9,432 nucleotides of DNA, from assembly GCA_026984355.1 (NCBI GenBank), contig JALSSG010000182.1, positions 1 through 9,432 of the forward strand. Reading direction: 5' to 3'. Under the pieces are notes generated by a model. It was not told where the DNA came from. It did no database searches and was given only the letters and a program-made list of their open reading frames with translations. The position numbers and the translations under genes were made by a program. Shown in pieces: positions 1 to 6,505 of the stretch (position 1 is its first letter; each line of letters starts with the position of its first letter). The DNA is from Hydrogenothermaceae bacterium (GTDB taxonomy: Bacteria > Aquificota > Aquificia > Aquificales > Hydrogenothermaceae).

Positions 1-1449
1 AAGTGCTAAAGCTAAAATAACAGAAAGGTTTAAGGAAGCTGTTTCATAAAATAATTTGGCATGTTCCCCGTAAATAAATGTTTCCATAGCCTTTCCCACA
101 AACTCATAAGTCAACACAATTAAGGTAAATGAAACCAGTAAACCTATAATTACCTTTGGTGAATCAGATAAAGAAACTTTAAAGAAAGACAAAAACAGTT
201 GAGTTCCTGTTAACCATGCAAACGCAAGAATAACAACAGCTGCATTAAAATGGAAGAATTCCTCACTAAGTAAGAATTTTACACCTGCAAATATAATAAC
301 TGGTATTACAGTAAATAAAGCTATAATCCAGTATAAATTTTTTGTCTGTTGTTTATTATGTATTTTTTCTTCCCAGAAGACTTCATAAGATAACCTCTTA
401 GGAATATTTGGATCATGCCTTGCATAATGTATCAAGCTTCCTGATTCAAGGAATAAAGATGCTTTAAATATACCATGAACAATCAAATGATAAACTGCTA
501 GACTAAAAGCACCCAAACCTATCTCCATTATCATATAACCCATCTGACCTACAGTAGAGTATCCAAGAGACCTTTTAATATCCGGTGTAGTCAACATAAT
601 CATTGAAGCGAATATAGCTGTAAAAAGTCCAAATGCAAAAGCCACATTTAATACTAAAGGAGTTAACAATAATAGATAAGAAAGCTTATTTAAAACAATA
701 CCACCAACATTAACAACACCAGCATGCATTAAAGCAGAAACTGGCGTTGGACCTTCTGATGTATATGGAAGCCAGATATGAAATGGGATAATTGCTGACT
801 TCATCATAGCTGCAAAAAGATATAGGAAACCTATAACATAAACGATAGTCGGTATAGCTTCTAAGGAATTATATTGGGATAACCATATATCATACAATTC
901 AGATAAATAAAAAGTTCCAAAAGTTTTGTAAGTTAAAACAACAGCAATTATAAATAATAAATCTGCTGCTTTATGTATTAGAATAGTCCAATTACCAAAT
1001 TTAACAGCACTTTTTGATTCAATATTAAAAGAAACAAGGAAATATAAAGCAAGACTCATTATCTGCCATGCAATTGCAAGAACAACCAAATGATTACTCA
1101 TTATAAGTAGATAAATTCCAACAAAGATAAAATTTAAAAGTATAAAAAATCTGTTATATCCTTTCTCATCCCACATATACTTTGCAGAGTATTTTCTAAT
1201 TACCATACCTAAAATAGCCACATAAGGCACTAAAATTGCTGATAGCTCATCAAATACAAGTAAATTCCCAAAACCGTAAATATTTCTATCTTCAAAAATA
1301 ACAAAGTAAGCTCCTATAATACCGAGAACAGCTATTAATGCTGAAAAAAACATACTGATTCTAGGAATTGCTTCTTTACTGTTTATAACTCCTATCAACC
1401 CAGCAATAATTAAAGGTATTATTGGAATAATTAAAACAAGCTCTTTCAC
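1..1449 (-). CDS. NuoL/ND5-family proton-conducting membrane protein, DabB-like (3' end cut by window)
   Basis: I read an open frame of 483 codons on the minus strand, running off the window edge. The start is GTG at 1449-1447, with AGGAGG (1461-1456) six bases upstream; no ATG is as well placed. The product is almost entirely hydrophobic helices and carries the Proton_antipo_M signature: K217, then FHIWLP at 223-228, SALMHAG at 238-244, STVGQMGYM at 298-306, and H325/K329 in the last conserved helix. Two points favour DabB, the membrane partner of DabA (DUF2309) in inorganic-carbon accumulation, over complex I NuoL. The helix around W128 lacks the NuoL glutamate, and the stretch after QMGYM reads GLGAF...HLIVHGIFKASLFLESGS, as I recall for DabB. 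The likely role is a proton or cation path energising CO2/bicarbonate uptake. The gene is divergent from por. If the reading is right, dabA should follow just outside the left edge. A subunit of another NuoL-like complex is the main alternative. Confidence 0.75.
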   Translation of the reverse strand, partial: MKELVLIIPIIPLIIAGLIGVINSKEAIPRISMFFSALIAVLGIIGAYFVIFEDRNIYGFGNLLVFDELSAILVPYVAILGMVIRKYSAKYMWDEKGYNRFFILLNFIFVGIYLLIMSNHLVVLAIAWQIMSLALYFLVSFNIESKSAVKFGNWTILIHKAADLLFIIAVVLTYKTFGTFYLSELYDIWLSQYNSLEAIPTIVYVIGFLYLFAAMMKSAIIPFHIWLPYTSEGPTPVSALMHAGVVNVGGIVLNKLSYLLLLTPLVLNVAFAFGLFTAIFASMIMLTTPDIKRSLGYSTVGQMGYMIMEIGLGAFSLAVYHLIVHGIFKASLFLESGSLIHYARHDPNIPKRLSYEVFWEEKIHNKQQTKNLYWIIALFTVIPVIIFAGVKFLLSEEFFHFNAAVVILAFAWLTGTQLFLSFFKVSLSDSPKVIIGLLVSFTLIVLTYEFVGKAMETFIYGEHAKLFYETASLNLSVILALAL

Positions 1450-1509
1450 AGAAAACCTCCTTTAAAACTTTTTTAAGAATCTTGAAAAATTAAAAATAAG
1501 AGAACTCTA

Positions 1510-1515
1510 ATTATA
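1510..1515 (-). promoter_or_regulatory. -10 box of the left-hand (DabB-like) gene
   Basis: A perfect TATAAT lies on the minus strand, predicting transcription start near 1503 and a leader of about 54 bases before the GTG. No good -35 hexamer sits 16-18 bases upstream; that space is filled by the palindromes at 1521-1560. This suggests regulator-dependent or repressor-occluded initiation. The -10 is clear by eye; the start site is inferred. Confidence 0.5.
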
Positions 1516-1520
1516 CTAAA

Positions 1521-1537
1521 ATCAAACGCTGTTTTAT
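1521..1537. promoter_or_regulatory. Palindromic operator candidate, copy 1
   Basis: The core is AAAC-GCT-GTTT. The symmetry extends to AT...AT at the edges, with one mismatch (c1523 against t1535). The centre is 1529. It shares the core (A/T)AAAC-RCT-GTTTTATTT with the copy centred 23 bp away and overlaps the presumed -35 region of the left gene. The regulator is unknown. Confidence 0.4.
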
Positions 1538-1543
1538 TTTTTT

Positions 1544-1560
1544 ATAAAACACTGTTTTAT
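1544..1560. promoter_or_regulatory. Palindromic operator candidate, copy 2
   Basis: A perfect 7-3-7 palindrome, ATAAAAC-ACT-GTTTTAT, centred at 1552. The centre-to-centre distance of 23 bp to copy 1 is about two helical turns, so two dimers could bind the same DNA face. Runs of A and T make chance palindromes more likely here, but the conserved non-AT positions (C, CT, G) in both copies argue for a real site. Confidence 0.42.
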
Positions 1561-1563
1561 TTG

Positions 1564-1579
1564 AATGACAAAAATCATT
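1564..1579. promoter_or_regulatory. Crp/Fnr-type palindrome candidate (TGA-N6-TCA)
   Basis: AATGA-N6-TCATT is a symmetric site with the half-site order and spacing typical of Crp/Fnr-family regulators (TGA-N6-TCA). It is about 68 bp upstream of the predicted start of the left gene and about 88 bp upstream of the predicted por start. The same architecture recurs upstream of sqr at 8141-8154. Short and AT-rich, so support is limited. Confidence 0.3.
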
Positions 1580-1624
1580 TTTTAATCCTTAAAAAACAAT
1601 TATTTTTAGGCATAAACAGTAAAC

Positions 1625-1653
1625 TTGAATTAAAATTGAATTTATCTTATATT
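1625..1653 (+). promoter_or_regulatory. Candidate promoter of the por operon
   Basis: TTGAAT (1625-1630), a 17-base spacer and TATATT (1648-1653) fit a sigma-70-type promoter. TTGAAT recurs at 1636-1641, 15 bases before TATAAG (1657-1662), so an overlapping alternative exists. The leader to the porE ATG would be about 55 bases. AT richness makes such matches common. Confidence 0.35.
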
Positions 1654-1716
1654 TAGTATAAGCTGTTCTTTAATTAGATAATTTAATAAGAATATCAATA
1701 TTTTTAGGAGGAAATT

Positions 1717-2289
1717 ATGGCAAAATTAGGTCCCGCTCATTATTCACCATATCCAGTGGCTGTTTACGAAGGCGTTTTAACCCCTCCAAAAGGAAAAGCT
1801 CTTATGTTCACAGAAATAGTAGATGAAGAAATTGCGATGAGAGAAGCAGCAAAAGCTATGTTAACCAGAGAGAATGCTACTATATTCCCAGGTCCACAGG
1901 TTCTTTATGCATGGAATGAAGAGGCAAAGGAGAAAGCTAAATTAATCAGAGAAATGGCTGAAGTATTGAATGCAAAAATAATCCCAATGTATGACTACAG
2001 ACCAAAATATCCAAAAATAGACCCTGAAGTAGAAATAAATCCAAACCACCCCAACTTAACAATCTGGCACAATAAAATAAAAGCCTGCATATTTATAGGT
2101 GTACACTGTCATTATGCAAATGTAGCATTAAAAATAATAAGGTCTGAAACAGACTGTTTTACTATAGCTATGTGTAGTCAAGCTGGACATGAAGATGCAA
2201 TGATTACTCTTAGAGACCAACACGTTGAGGAAATAGAAAAATTTATAGAAGTAGCAAAAGAAGTAAAAAAAGAATTGGGTATATCCTAA
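1717..2289 (+). CDS. porE: Pyruvate:ferredoxin oxidoreductase epsilon-type subunit (CO dehydrogenase beta/ACDS epsilon-like)
   Basis: A 190-residue soluble protein starting at ATG 1717, with AGGAGG at 1706-1711 five bases upstream. It resembles the family annotated as carbon monoxide dehydrogenase beta subunit/ACDS epsilon (CO_dh), a Rossmann-like fold. I see an N-terminal helical section, a strand-loop TIFPGPQVL at 55-63, a helix rich in Glu and Lys at 68-84, AKIIPMYDY at 86-94 and a C-terminal half with IFIGVHCHYANVAL near 125-138. Its four cysteines (124, 131, 147, 153) are scattered and form no ferredoxin motif. In Hydrogenobacter thermophilus, anabolic POR has five subunits encoded by porEDABG, and E is of this kind. 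Its exact role is unsettled; a structural or CO2/acetyl-CoA-handling role is a guess. It leads the operon, 46 bases before porA. The family call is from memory of the sequence pattern. Confidence 0.68.
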   Translation: MAKLGPAHYSPYPVAVYEGVLTPPKGKALMFTEIVDEEIAMREAAKAMLTRENATIFPGPQVLYAWNEEAKEKAKLIREMAEVLNAKIIPMYDYRPKYPKIDPEVEINPNHPNLTIWHNKIKACIFIGVHCHYANVALKIIRSETDCFTIAMCSQAGHEDAMITLRDQHVEEIEKFIEVAKEVKKELGIS

Positions 2290-2335
2290 AATAAAATCTA
2301 AAAGATAGCTAAAATACTTAAGGAGGTTATTAATT

Positions 2336-3523
2336 ATGCGTATGATTGAAAATAAAGTCGAGAAGAACTGGGCTGGTCAGAGGATAGTTTCACCAGATTA
2401 TCTACTGTTTGAAGCTCCAAGAGAAAAGCACTTTATGACTGGTTCTGAAGCTGTTAAAGAAGCAGTAAAAAGAGCATCTGTTGATGCTTCTGTATCTTAT
2501 CCAATCACTCCTCAATCAGAAGCAGCCCACCTTATAGGTGAACTATGGGCAGAAGGATATGTAGGTGTTTACTTTAGAGGAGAGAATGAGTTTGGTGTTA
2601 TGTCTGAAGTTGCTGGAGCTGCCATGGCTGGTGCAAGAGTTATAACAACGACTTCAGGCCCAGGAACACTCAGAGCGTTTGAAAACTTTCCAATGTGGTC
2701 TGGAACAAGAATCCCAGTTCAATTAGTTCTTATGGCTAGAGGTGTAAACTCTCCATTGTCAATACAACCAGATAATTTAGAAGTTGATTTTCTTTTAGAT
2801 ACAGGATGTATGATATGGTATGCAGAAAACGTTCAAGAATTATTTGATATGATTATTGCAGGTTTTGCTGTTGCAGAGCAACCAGATGTACATGTACCTA
2901 TTATTACAGCTGTTGATGGATTTTTTGTTTCACATACAAGGGAAGCCATATATCTTCCACCAGATGATATAGCTTTACCACCATATAATCCATATAAATC
3001 TCCAATGCCTGTTATAGATGCAGAAATACCACCAGGAAGATTTTTAAGAGACCCATTTGTTATGAAATCTAACTATATATCTTATGCTACTCATGCTAGC
3101 TGGCAGTGGGAAGTAAGAGCTGCAATAGAAAGGTCAAGACCATATGCAAAACATTATTTAAGAGGATTAACTGAAGAATTTGGTGATAAAGACTCAGACA
3201 TTGTATTTGTTGCATGTGGAACTGCAGCATCTCAGGCAAAAGAAGCTGTTAGAATGTTAGAAGAAACAGAAGGTATAAAAGCAAAAGTAGTAAAATTAAA
3301 AACAATAAGACCATTCCCTTATGAAGAATTAGTAGAAGCTACAAAAAATGCTAAATATATCTTTATTCCAGAATTTAATGTAGTTGGATGGTTAGAAAGA
3401 GAAGTTAGAAAAGCTCTATACAAAAAATCAAATGCTGAGATTATTGGTACACCAAGAGTTGCTGGTGGTATGACAATGCCTAAAGAAATAATAGTAAAAG
3501 AAGTTTTAGAATACATTAAATAA
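2336..3523 (+). CDS. porA: Pyruvate:ferredoxin oxidoreductase alpha subunit
   Basis: A 395-residue subunit, the usual length for a separate POR alpha chain. With beta and gamma it catalyses acetyl-CoA + CO2 + reduced ferredoxin to pyruvate + CoA, run in the synthetic direction in the reductive TCA cycle. The N-terminal thiamine-diphosphate pyrimidine-binding domain covers about 35-245. YPITP is at 55-59, and E85 in RGENEFG aligns with the cofactor-activating glutamate. R135 in ARGVNSPLSI matches the arginine that binds the pyruvate carboxylate in POR. That motif and DGFFVSH near 195-201 favour POR over 2-oxoglutarate oxidoreductase. A transketolase-C-like domain starts at DIVFVACGT (288-296). 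The start at 2336 is preceded by TAAGGAGG (2319-2326); a second ATG two codons on (2342) is possible. It has few cysteines and no iron-sulfur motif. Confidence 0.9.
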   Translation: MRMIENKVEKNWAGQRIVSPDYLLFEAPREKHFMTGSEAVKEAVKRASVDASVSYPITPQSEAAHLIGELWAEGYVGVYFRGENEFGVMSEVAGAAMAGARVITTTSGPGTLRAFENFPMWSGTRIPVQLVLMARGVNSPLSIQPDNLEVDFLLDTGCMIWYAENVQELFDMIIAGFAVAEQPDVHVPIITAVDGFFVSHTREAIYLPPDDIALPPYNPYKSPMPVIDAEIPPGRFLRDPFVMKSNYISYATHASWQWEVRAAIERSRPYAKHYLRGLTEEFGDKDSDIVFVACGTAASQAKEAVRMLEETEGIKAKVVKLKTIRPFPYEELVEATKNAKYIFIPEFNVVGWLEREVRKALYKKSNAEIIGTPRVAGGMTMPKEIIVKEVLEYIK

Positions 3524-3534
3524 GGAGGTATGCT

Positions 3535-4395
3535 ATGGCGTATAAAATATATAAAGTAAATGAAGAATTTAGAGATATAGTTCCTCAAGAAGTTATTGAC
3601 CTTGAAGAAAAAGCCACATGGGGTAATCCAAAAAGAGGTGTGATGGATTTACCTGTAAGTAAAGAGCTTTTAGAAGAGCATTCATTGTGTGCAGGATGTC
3701 CTGAGTCTGCAGCAATAAGATACATTCTTGCTTCTTTACCTAATCCAGAAGATACTATAATCGTAAATTCTACAGGATGTACATCACTGGTTTTTCCTCA
3801 TATATCACTTCACACAGTTCACTCTCTATTTGGAAACCAGAACTCTGTAGCCTCTGGTATAAAAAGAGTTCTTGAATGGAGATTTCCTGATAAAGTAAAA
3901 GATGTTGTAGTATTAGCTGGTGATGGTGCTACTGTTGACATTGGATTAGACTATACTCTTCAATCTTTCTTTAGACAAGAAAAAATAACAACAATATGTT
4001 TTGATAATGAAGTTTATGCTAACACAGGTGGTCAGGAATCTGGGTTAACACCAAAAGGACATGTTTTCAAAATGGCTCCAAAAGGTAAACAGTTTGAGAA
4101 AGTTCCTATGTGGCAACTTGCTATAGATTCTGGTTGTCATTATGTTGCAAGATTAACTGTTTCTTCACCTAAAAAGGTTGAAAGAGTTATAAAAGAAGCT
4201 ATATATGTTGCAAGAGAAGTAGGACCTACTTATATACACCTTTATACTCCATGTATACTTGAAATAGGTCTTAACTCTGATGACGGTCTTGATGAAATGA
4301 GAAGTAGAGATAAAGAGAGATTTGCATTTTTCGAATATAAAACTCCTGAAGCTGAAGAAGTTATAGCTAAATATAAAGCGGAGGGTTTACTGTAA
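3535..4395 (+). CDS. porB: Pyruvate:ferredoxin oxidoreductase beta subunit (TPP- and 4Fe-4S-binding)
   Basis: A 286-residue catalytic subunit that binds the diphosphate of TPP and the proximal [4Fe-4S] cluster. The TPP/Mg motif begins at G129-D130-G131 and ends at N158-E-V-Y161-A-N163-TG, about 30 residues later as in the family. Four cysteines fit the cluster ligands: C52 and C55 (CAGC), C82 (STGC) and C240 (TPC). All are present, so the subunit looks functional. The N-terminal 45 residues before CAGC are longer than in the shortest homologues. The start is ATG 3535. The porA stop codon TAA (3521-3523) is part of its Shine-Dalgarno TAAGGAGG, which implies translational coupling. The gene ends by overlapping porG by one base (TAATG). 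Confidence 0.92.
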   Translation: MAYKIYKVNEEFRDIVPQEVIDLEEKATWGNPKRGVMDLPVSKELLEEHSLCAGCPESAAIRYILASLPNPEDTIIVNSTGCTSLVFPHISLHTVHSLFGNQNSVASGIKRVLEWRFPDKVKDVVVLAGDGATVDIGLDYTLQSFFRQEKITTICFDNEVYANTGGQESGLTPKGHVFKMAPKGKQFEKVPMWQLAIDSGCHYVARLTVSSPKKVERVIKEAIYVAREVGPTYIHLYTPCILEIGLNSDDGLDEMRSRDKERFAFFEYKTPEAEEVIAKYKAEGLL

Positions 4396-5111
4396 TGGAA
4401 AGAAGACTTGTTTCAATAAGAATGCCTGCTCTTGGTGGGCAGGGTGCTGTTACAGCAGCTCATATAATTGCTACAGCTGCTGATAATGAAGGATATTATG
4501 CTGTTTCTAATCCATTCTTTGGTGCAGAAAAAAGGATGGCTCCTTCTGAAAGTTATGCGAGAATAGGGATAGTTCCTATATATGATAGAGGAGAAGTTGT
4601 TTATCCTGATGTAATAATGGTTTTTCACCCACAGGTTATAACTATGGGTAAATCTTACACAATGCCGTTTTACTCTGGAATTAAGGAATATGGACTTATT
4701 CTTATAAACAGTGAACATGACTTACTAACAAAAGAGGATAGGAAATTACTTGAAGATAAAAATGTATATATTTTAACAAGAGACTTTACTAAATTTGCTG
4801 TAGAAATAGCTGGTACAGAGCTTGCTACTAATATGGCTATGCTTGGAGCACTGTTTGGTGCAATGGGTATAGTAAGTAAAGACTCAATAGAAGAAGGTAT
4901 AAAAGCAAGATTCTTGAAAAAATATGTTGCATCTGGTGGTACTGCATCATTAGACTCTGCTATTGAGAGAAAATTCAAAAGAAAACTTGAACTAATTGAG
5001 AAAAACTTAGCTACCGCTTCTGCAGCATATGACTTAGCTAGAGAATGGGCACAAAGCCAGGGTATAAAACCTTTCTTACCTCCACCACCTGTAAAAGAAC
5101 AGGTAGCATAA
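4395..5111 (+). CDS. porG: Pyruvate:ferredoxin oxidoreductase gamma subunit
   Basis: A 238-residue gamma chain of the POR/KFOR family. It has the N-terminal GGQGAVTAA motif (14-22), NPFFGAEKRMAP (39-50), which corresponds to the family FGAERRGAP segment, and NMAMLGALFGAMGI (146-159) in the C-terminal half of the domain. The subunit helps form the CoA-binding side of the complex. Beyond about residue 188 there is a charged helical tail and a proline run (229-232), longer than a minimal gamma chain. It contains no cysteine, so no ferredoxin domain is fused here. The ATG overlaps the porB stop codon (TAATG at 4393-4397), and a GGAGGG-like SD lies in the end of porB at 4380-4385. It is the last gene before the terminator. 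Confidence 0.9.
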   Translation: MERRLVSIRMPALGGQGAVTAAHIIATAADNEGYYAVSNPFFGAEKRMAPSESYARIGIVPIYDRGEVVYPDVIMVFHPQVITMGKSYTMPFYSGIKEYGLILINSEHDLLTKEDRKLLEDKNVYILTRDFTKFAVEIAGTELATNMAMLGALFGAMGIVSKDSIEEGIKARFLKKYVASGGTASLDSAIERKFKRKLELIEKNLATASAAYDLAREWAQSQGIKPFLPPPPVKEQVA

Positions 5112-5114
5112 ATC

Positions 5115-5139
5115 AAAAGCCCCTTTTTGGGGCTTTTTT
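5115..5139 (+). terminator. Rho-independent terminator of the por operon, probably bidirectional
   Basis: A 9-bp perfect stem AAAAGCCCC/GGGGCTTTT with a TTTTT loop (5124-5128) is followed by TT on the plus strand (T run 5134-5139). It begins four bases after the porG stop. The minus strand reads the same stem with a TTTT tail five bases after the moeA stop, so it can also end moeA transcription. Confidence 0.92.
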
Positions 5140-5143
5140 CATT

Positions 5144-6388
5144 TTAGAATGTTTTATTTAAAAACGAAACATCAAAGATAATTACATCTATATAATCGTT
5201 TTCTTTTATTTCATTTACTTCCTGAGGAATAATTCCTAATCCATTAGCTTTTAACATACTTGTAAGGATATTTGACCCCTGCTTTCCAGTAATTTCTGCA
5301 AAAAAACATTCGTCTGTTTTTTCTAATTTAACTCTTATAAATTCAAGTCTATCTGCTTTTTTTCTTTTATATCCTTTTCTTAATTTAGCTTTAATAATTG
5401 GATTATAATTTTTCTTAAATCCCATCATTTTTCTTAAAGCAGGCTTTACAAGTGTTTCAAATACTACCATCGCAGCAACAGGATTTCCTGGTATACCAAA
5501 AAATAATTTCTCACTATTATCTCCCCATGTTCCAAATACAACAGGTTTTCCTGGCTTTTGGGCAATTTTCCAGAAAATAGGCTTTACATTTAAGACCTGT
5601 GAAACAAAATCTTTTACTAAATCATACTCACCAACAGAAACGCCACCAGTTGTTAATAATACATCACAATTTTTAGCATAAGATAACTTTTCTTTTAAAT
5701 CTTCTGGATTATCTTTGGCAAAACCTAGGATTACAGGAACAGCTCCTGTTTCTAATATTTGAGCATATAATGAATATGTATTTGAAGTTCTTATCTGAGA
5801 CGGTGATGTAATAGGTTCTCCTATATCAAGGATTTCATCACCTGTGGTTAAAATTCCAACTCTAGGTCTTTGTCTTACATAAACAGAAGGCTTATTTACT
5901 GATGCCATAATACCAATTTCTGGAGCTCTTATAGTTGTACCTTCAGGAATTAAAATATCTCCTTTCTTATAATCATCTCCCTGTTTTCTTATATTTGTCC
6001 CTTTAGGAAGTTCTTTAAAAATAAAGACTTTCCCATCTTGAACTTTAGTTAATTCTTTTTGTATAACTGTATCTGCACCTTCAGGGATTATAGCACCTGT
6101 ATATATAGAAACAGCAGTCTTTGGCTTTACTTTTATAGTTTCTCCACCTGCTTTAACTTCACCTATAATTTCTAAAACAACTGGTTTTTCTTCAGAGGCA
6201 CCTTTAATATCTTCATATCTAACGGCGAAACCATCCATACCACTATTATCAAAAGGAGGATTATCTCTATCTGCTACTATATTTTCTGCTAATATTCTTC
6301 CTAAAGAATCAGTTAATAATAGTTTTTCTTTACCTAATAATTTTGTATTTTCAAGTACTATATTTAACGCTTCCCAATAATTAAGCAT
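5144..6388 (-). CDS. moeA: Molybdopterin molybdenumtransferase MoeA
   Basis: A 414-residue protein that inserts molybdate (or tungstate) into adenylylated molybdopterin, the last step of basic molybdenum-cofactor synthesis. The MoeA N-terminal domains cover about 1-170, with PPFDNSGMDGFAVR at 44-57. The MoCF-binding domain covers about 175-320, with TTGGVSVGEYD at 246-256 followed by the PGKPVVFG and GIPGNPVAA motifs. A C-terminal beta domain covers about 330-405. All hallmark motifs are intact. I start it at ATG 6388, preceded by AAGGAG (6400-6395). The open frame extends 18 codons upstream to 6442, but that part is Lys/Phe-rich, has no SD and does not match the family. It is the last gene of the minus-strand cluster, 117 bases after the 47-residue gene, and may be read through from it. 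No molybdoenzyme gene is visible here. Confidence 0.93.
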   Translation of the reverse strand: MLNYWEALNIVLENTKLLGKEKLLLTDSLGRILAENIVADRDNPPFDNSGMDGFAVRYEDIKGASEEKPVVLEIIGEVKAGGETIKVKPKTAVSIYTGAIIPEGADTVIQKELTKVQDGKVFIFKELPKGTNIRKQGDDYKKGDILIPEGTTIRAPEIGIMASVNKPSVYVRQRPRVGILTTGDEILDIGEPITSPSQIRTSNTYSLYAQILETGAVPVILGFAKDNPEDLKEKLSYAKNCDVLLTTGGVSVGEYDLVKDFVSQVLNVKPIFWKIAQKPGKPVVFGTWGDNSEKLFFGIPGNPVAAMVVFETLVKPALRKMMGFKKNYNPIIKAKLRKGYKRKKADRLEFIRVKLEKTDECFFAEITGKQGSNILTSMLKANGLGIIPQEVNEIKENDYIDVIIFDVSFLNKTF

Positions 6389-6415
6389 ATTTTTCTCCTT
6401 AAAGCTTTTTTTAAA

Positions 6416-6460
6416 TTTTATGATAGTAAAGTAATAAAACAAAAGATTTTTATCATATAA
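6416..6460. repeat. Inverted repeat upstream of moeA
   Basis: The arms TTTTATGATA (6416-6425) and TATCATATAA (6451-6460) are complementary at 9 of 10 positions across a 25-base spacer. Each contains the ATGATA half-site also found in the palindrome at 8141-8154. It could be two regulator half-sites or a weak leader hairpin; the AT richness allows chance. Confidence 0.25.
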
Positions 6461-6494
6461 AAAAAGAAAAGCAGGAGAGAAAGGAGGAGCTTTT
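6459..6494 (-). terminator. Weak terminator candidate after the 47-residue gene
   Basis: Read on the minus strand, AAAAGC (6494-6489) pairs with GCTTTT (6472-6467) around a 16-base pyrimidine loop, and C plus seven T (6466-6459) follows. The stem is short and AT-rich, so at best it attenuates transcription into moeA. The plus strand here is almost pure purine. Confidence 0.3.
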
Positions 6495-6505
6495 AAAACA
6501 AAGAT

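Noticed and set aside
1529..1562. CRISPR-like direct repeat (CTGTTTTATTT at 1529-1539 and 1552-1562)
   Set aside because: There are only two copies, 11 bases long and 23 bp apart, with no further units; the pair is better explained as tandem operators.
3319..3588. Minus-strand open frame of 89 codons
   Set aside because: It is antisense to the end of porA and the start of porB, which are strongly supported; the translation shows no domain and is a shadow of AT-rich coding DNA.
2336..5111. 2-oxoglutarate:ferredoxin oxidoreductase instead of pyruvate:ferredoxin oxidoreductase
   Set aside because: Alpha carries YPITP and the POR-like arginine motif ARGVNSPLSI rather than the QR-GPSTG-type motif of 2-oxoglutarate enzymes. 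Specificity still rests on motif reading.
4413..5116. Two minus-strand open frames (101 and 148 codons) across porG
   Set aside because: Both are antisense to the well-supported porG gene; they have no RBS or recognisable motif.
6389..6442. Upstream extension of moeA by 18 codons to an ATG at 6442
   Set aside because: The extension is Lys/Phe/Tyr-rich, has no Shine-Dalgarno and precedes the normal MoeA N-terminus. The ATG at 6388 has AAGGAG at a good distance and gives the usual family length.
6389..6505. Molybdenum-cofactor riboswitch in front of moeA
   Set aside because: The leader is short and very AT-rich, with no GC-containing multi-stem structure of the kind the Moco RNA needs.
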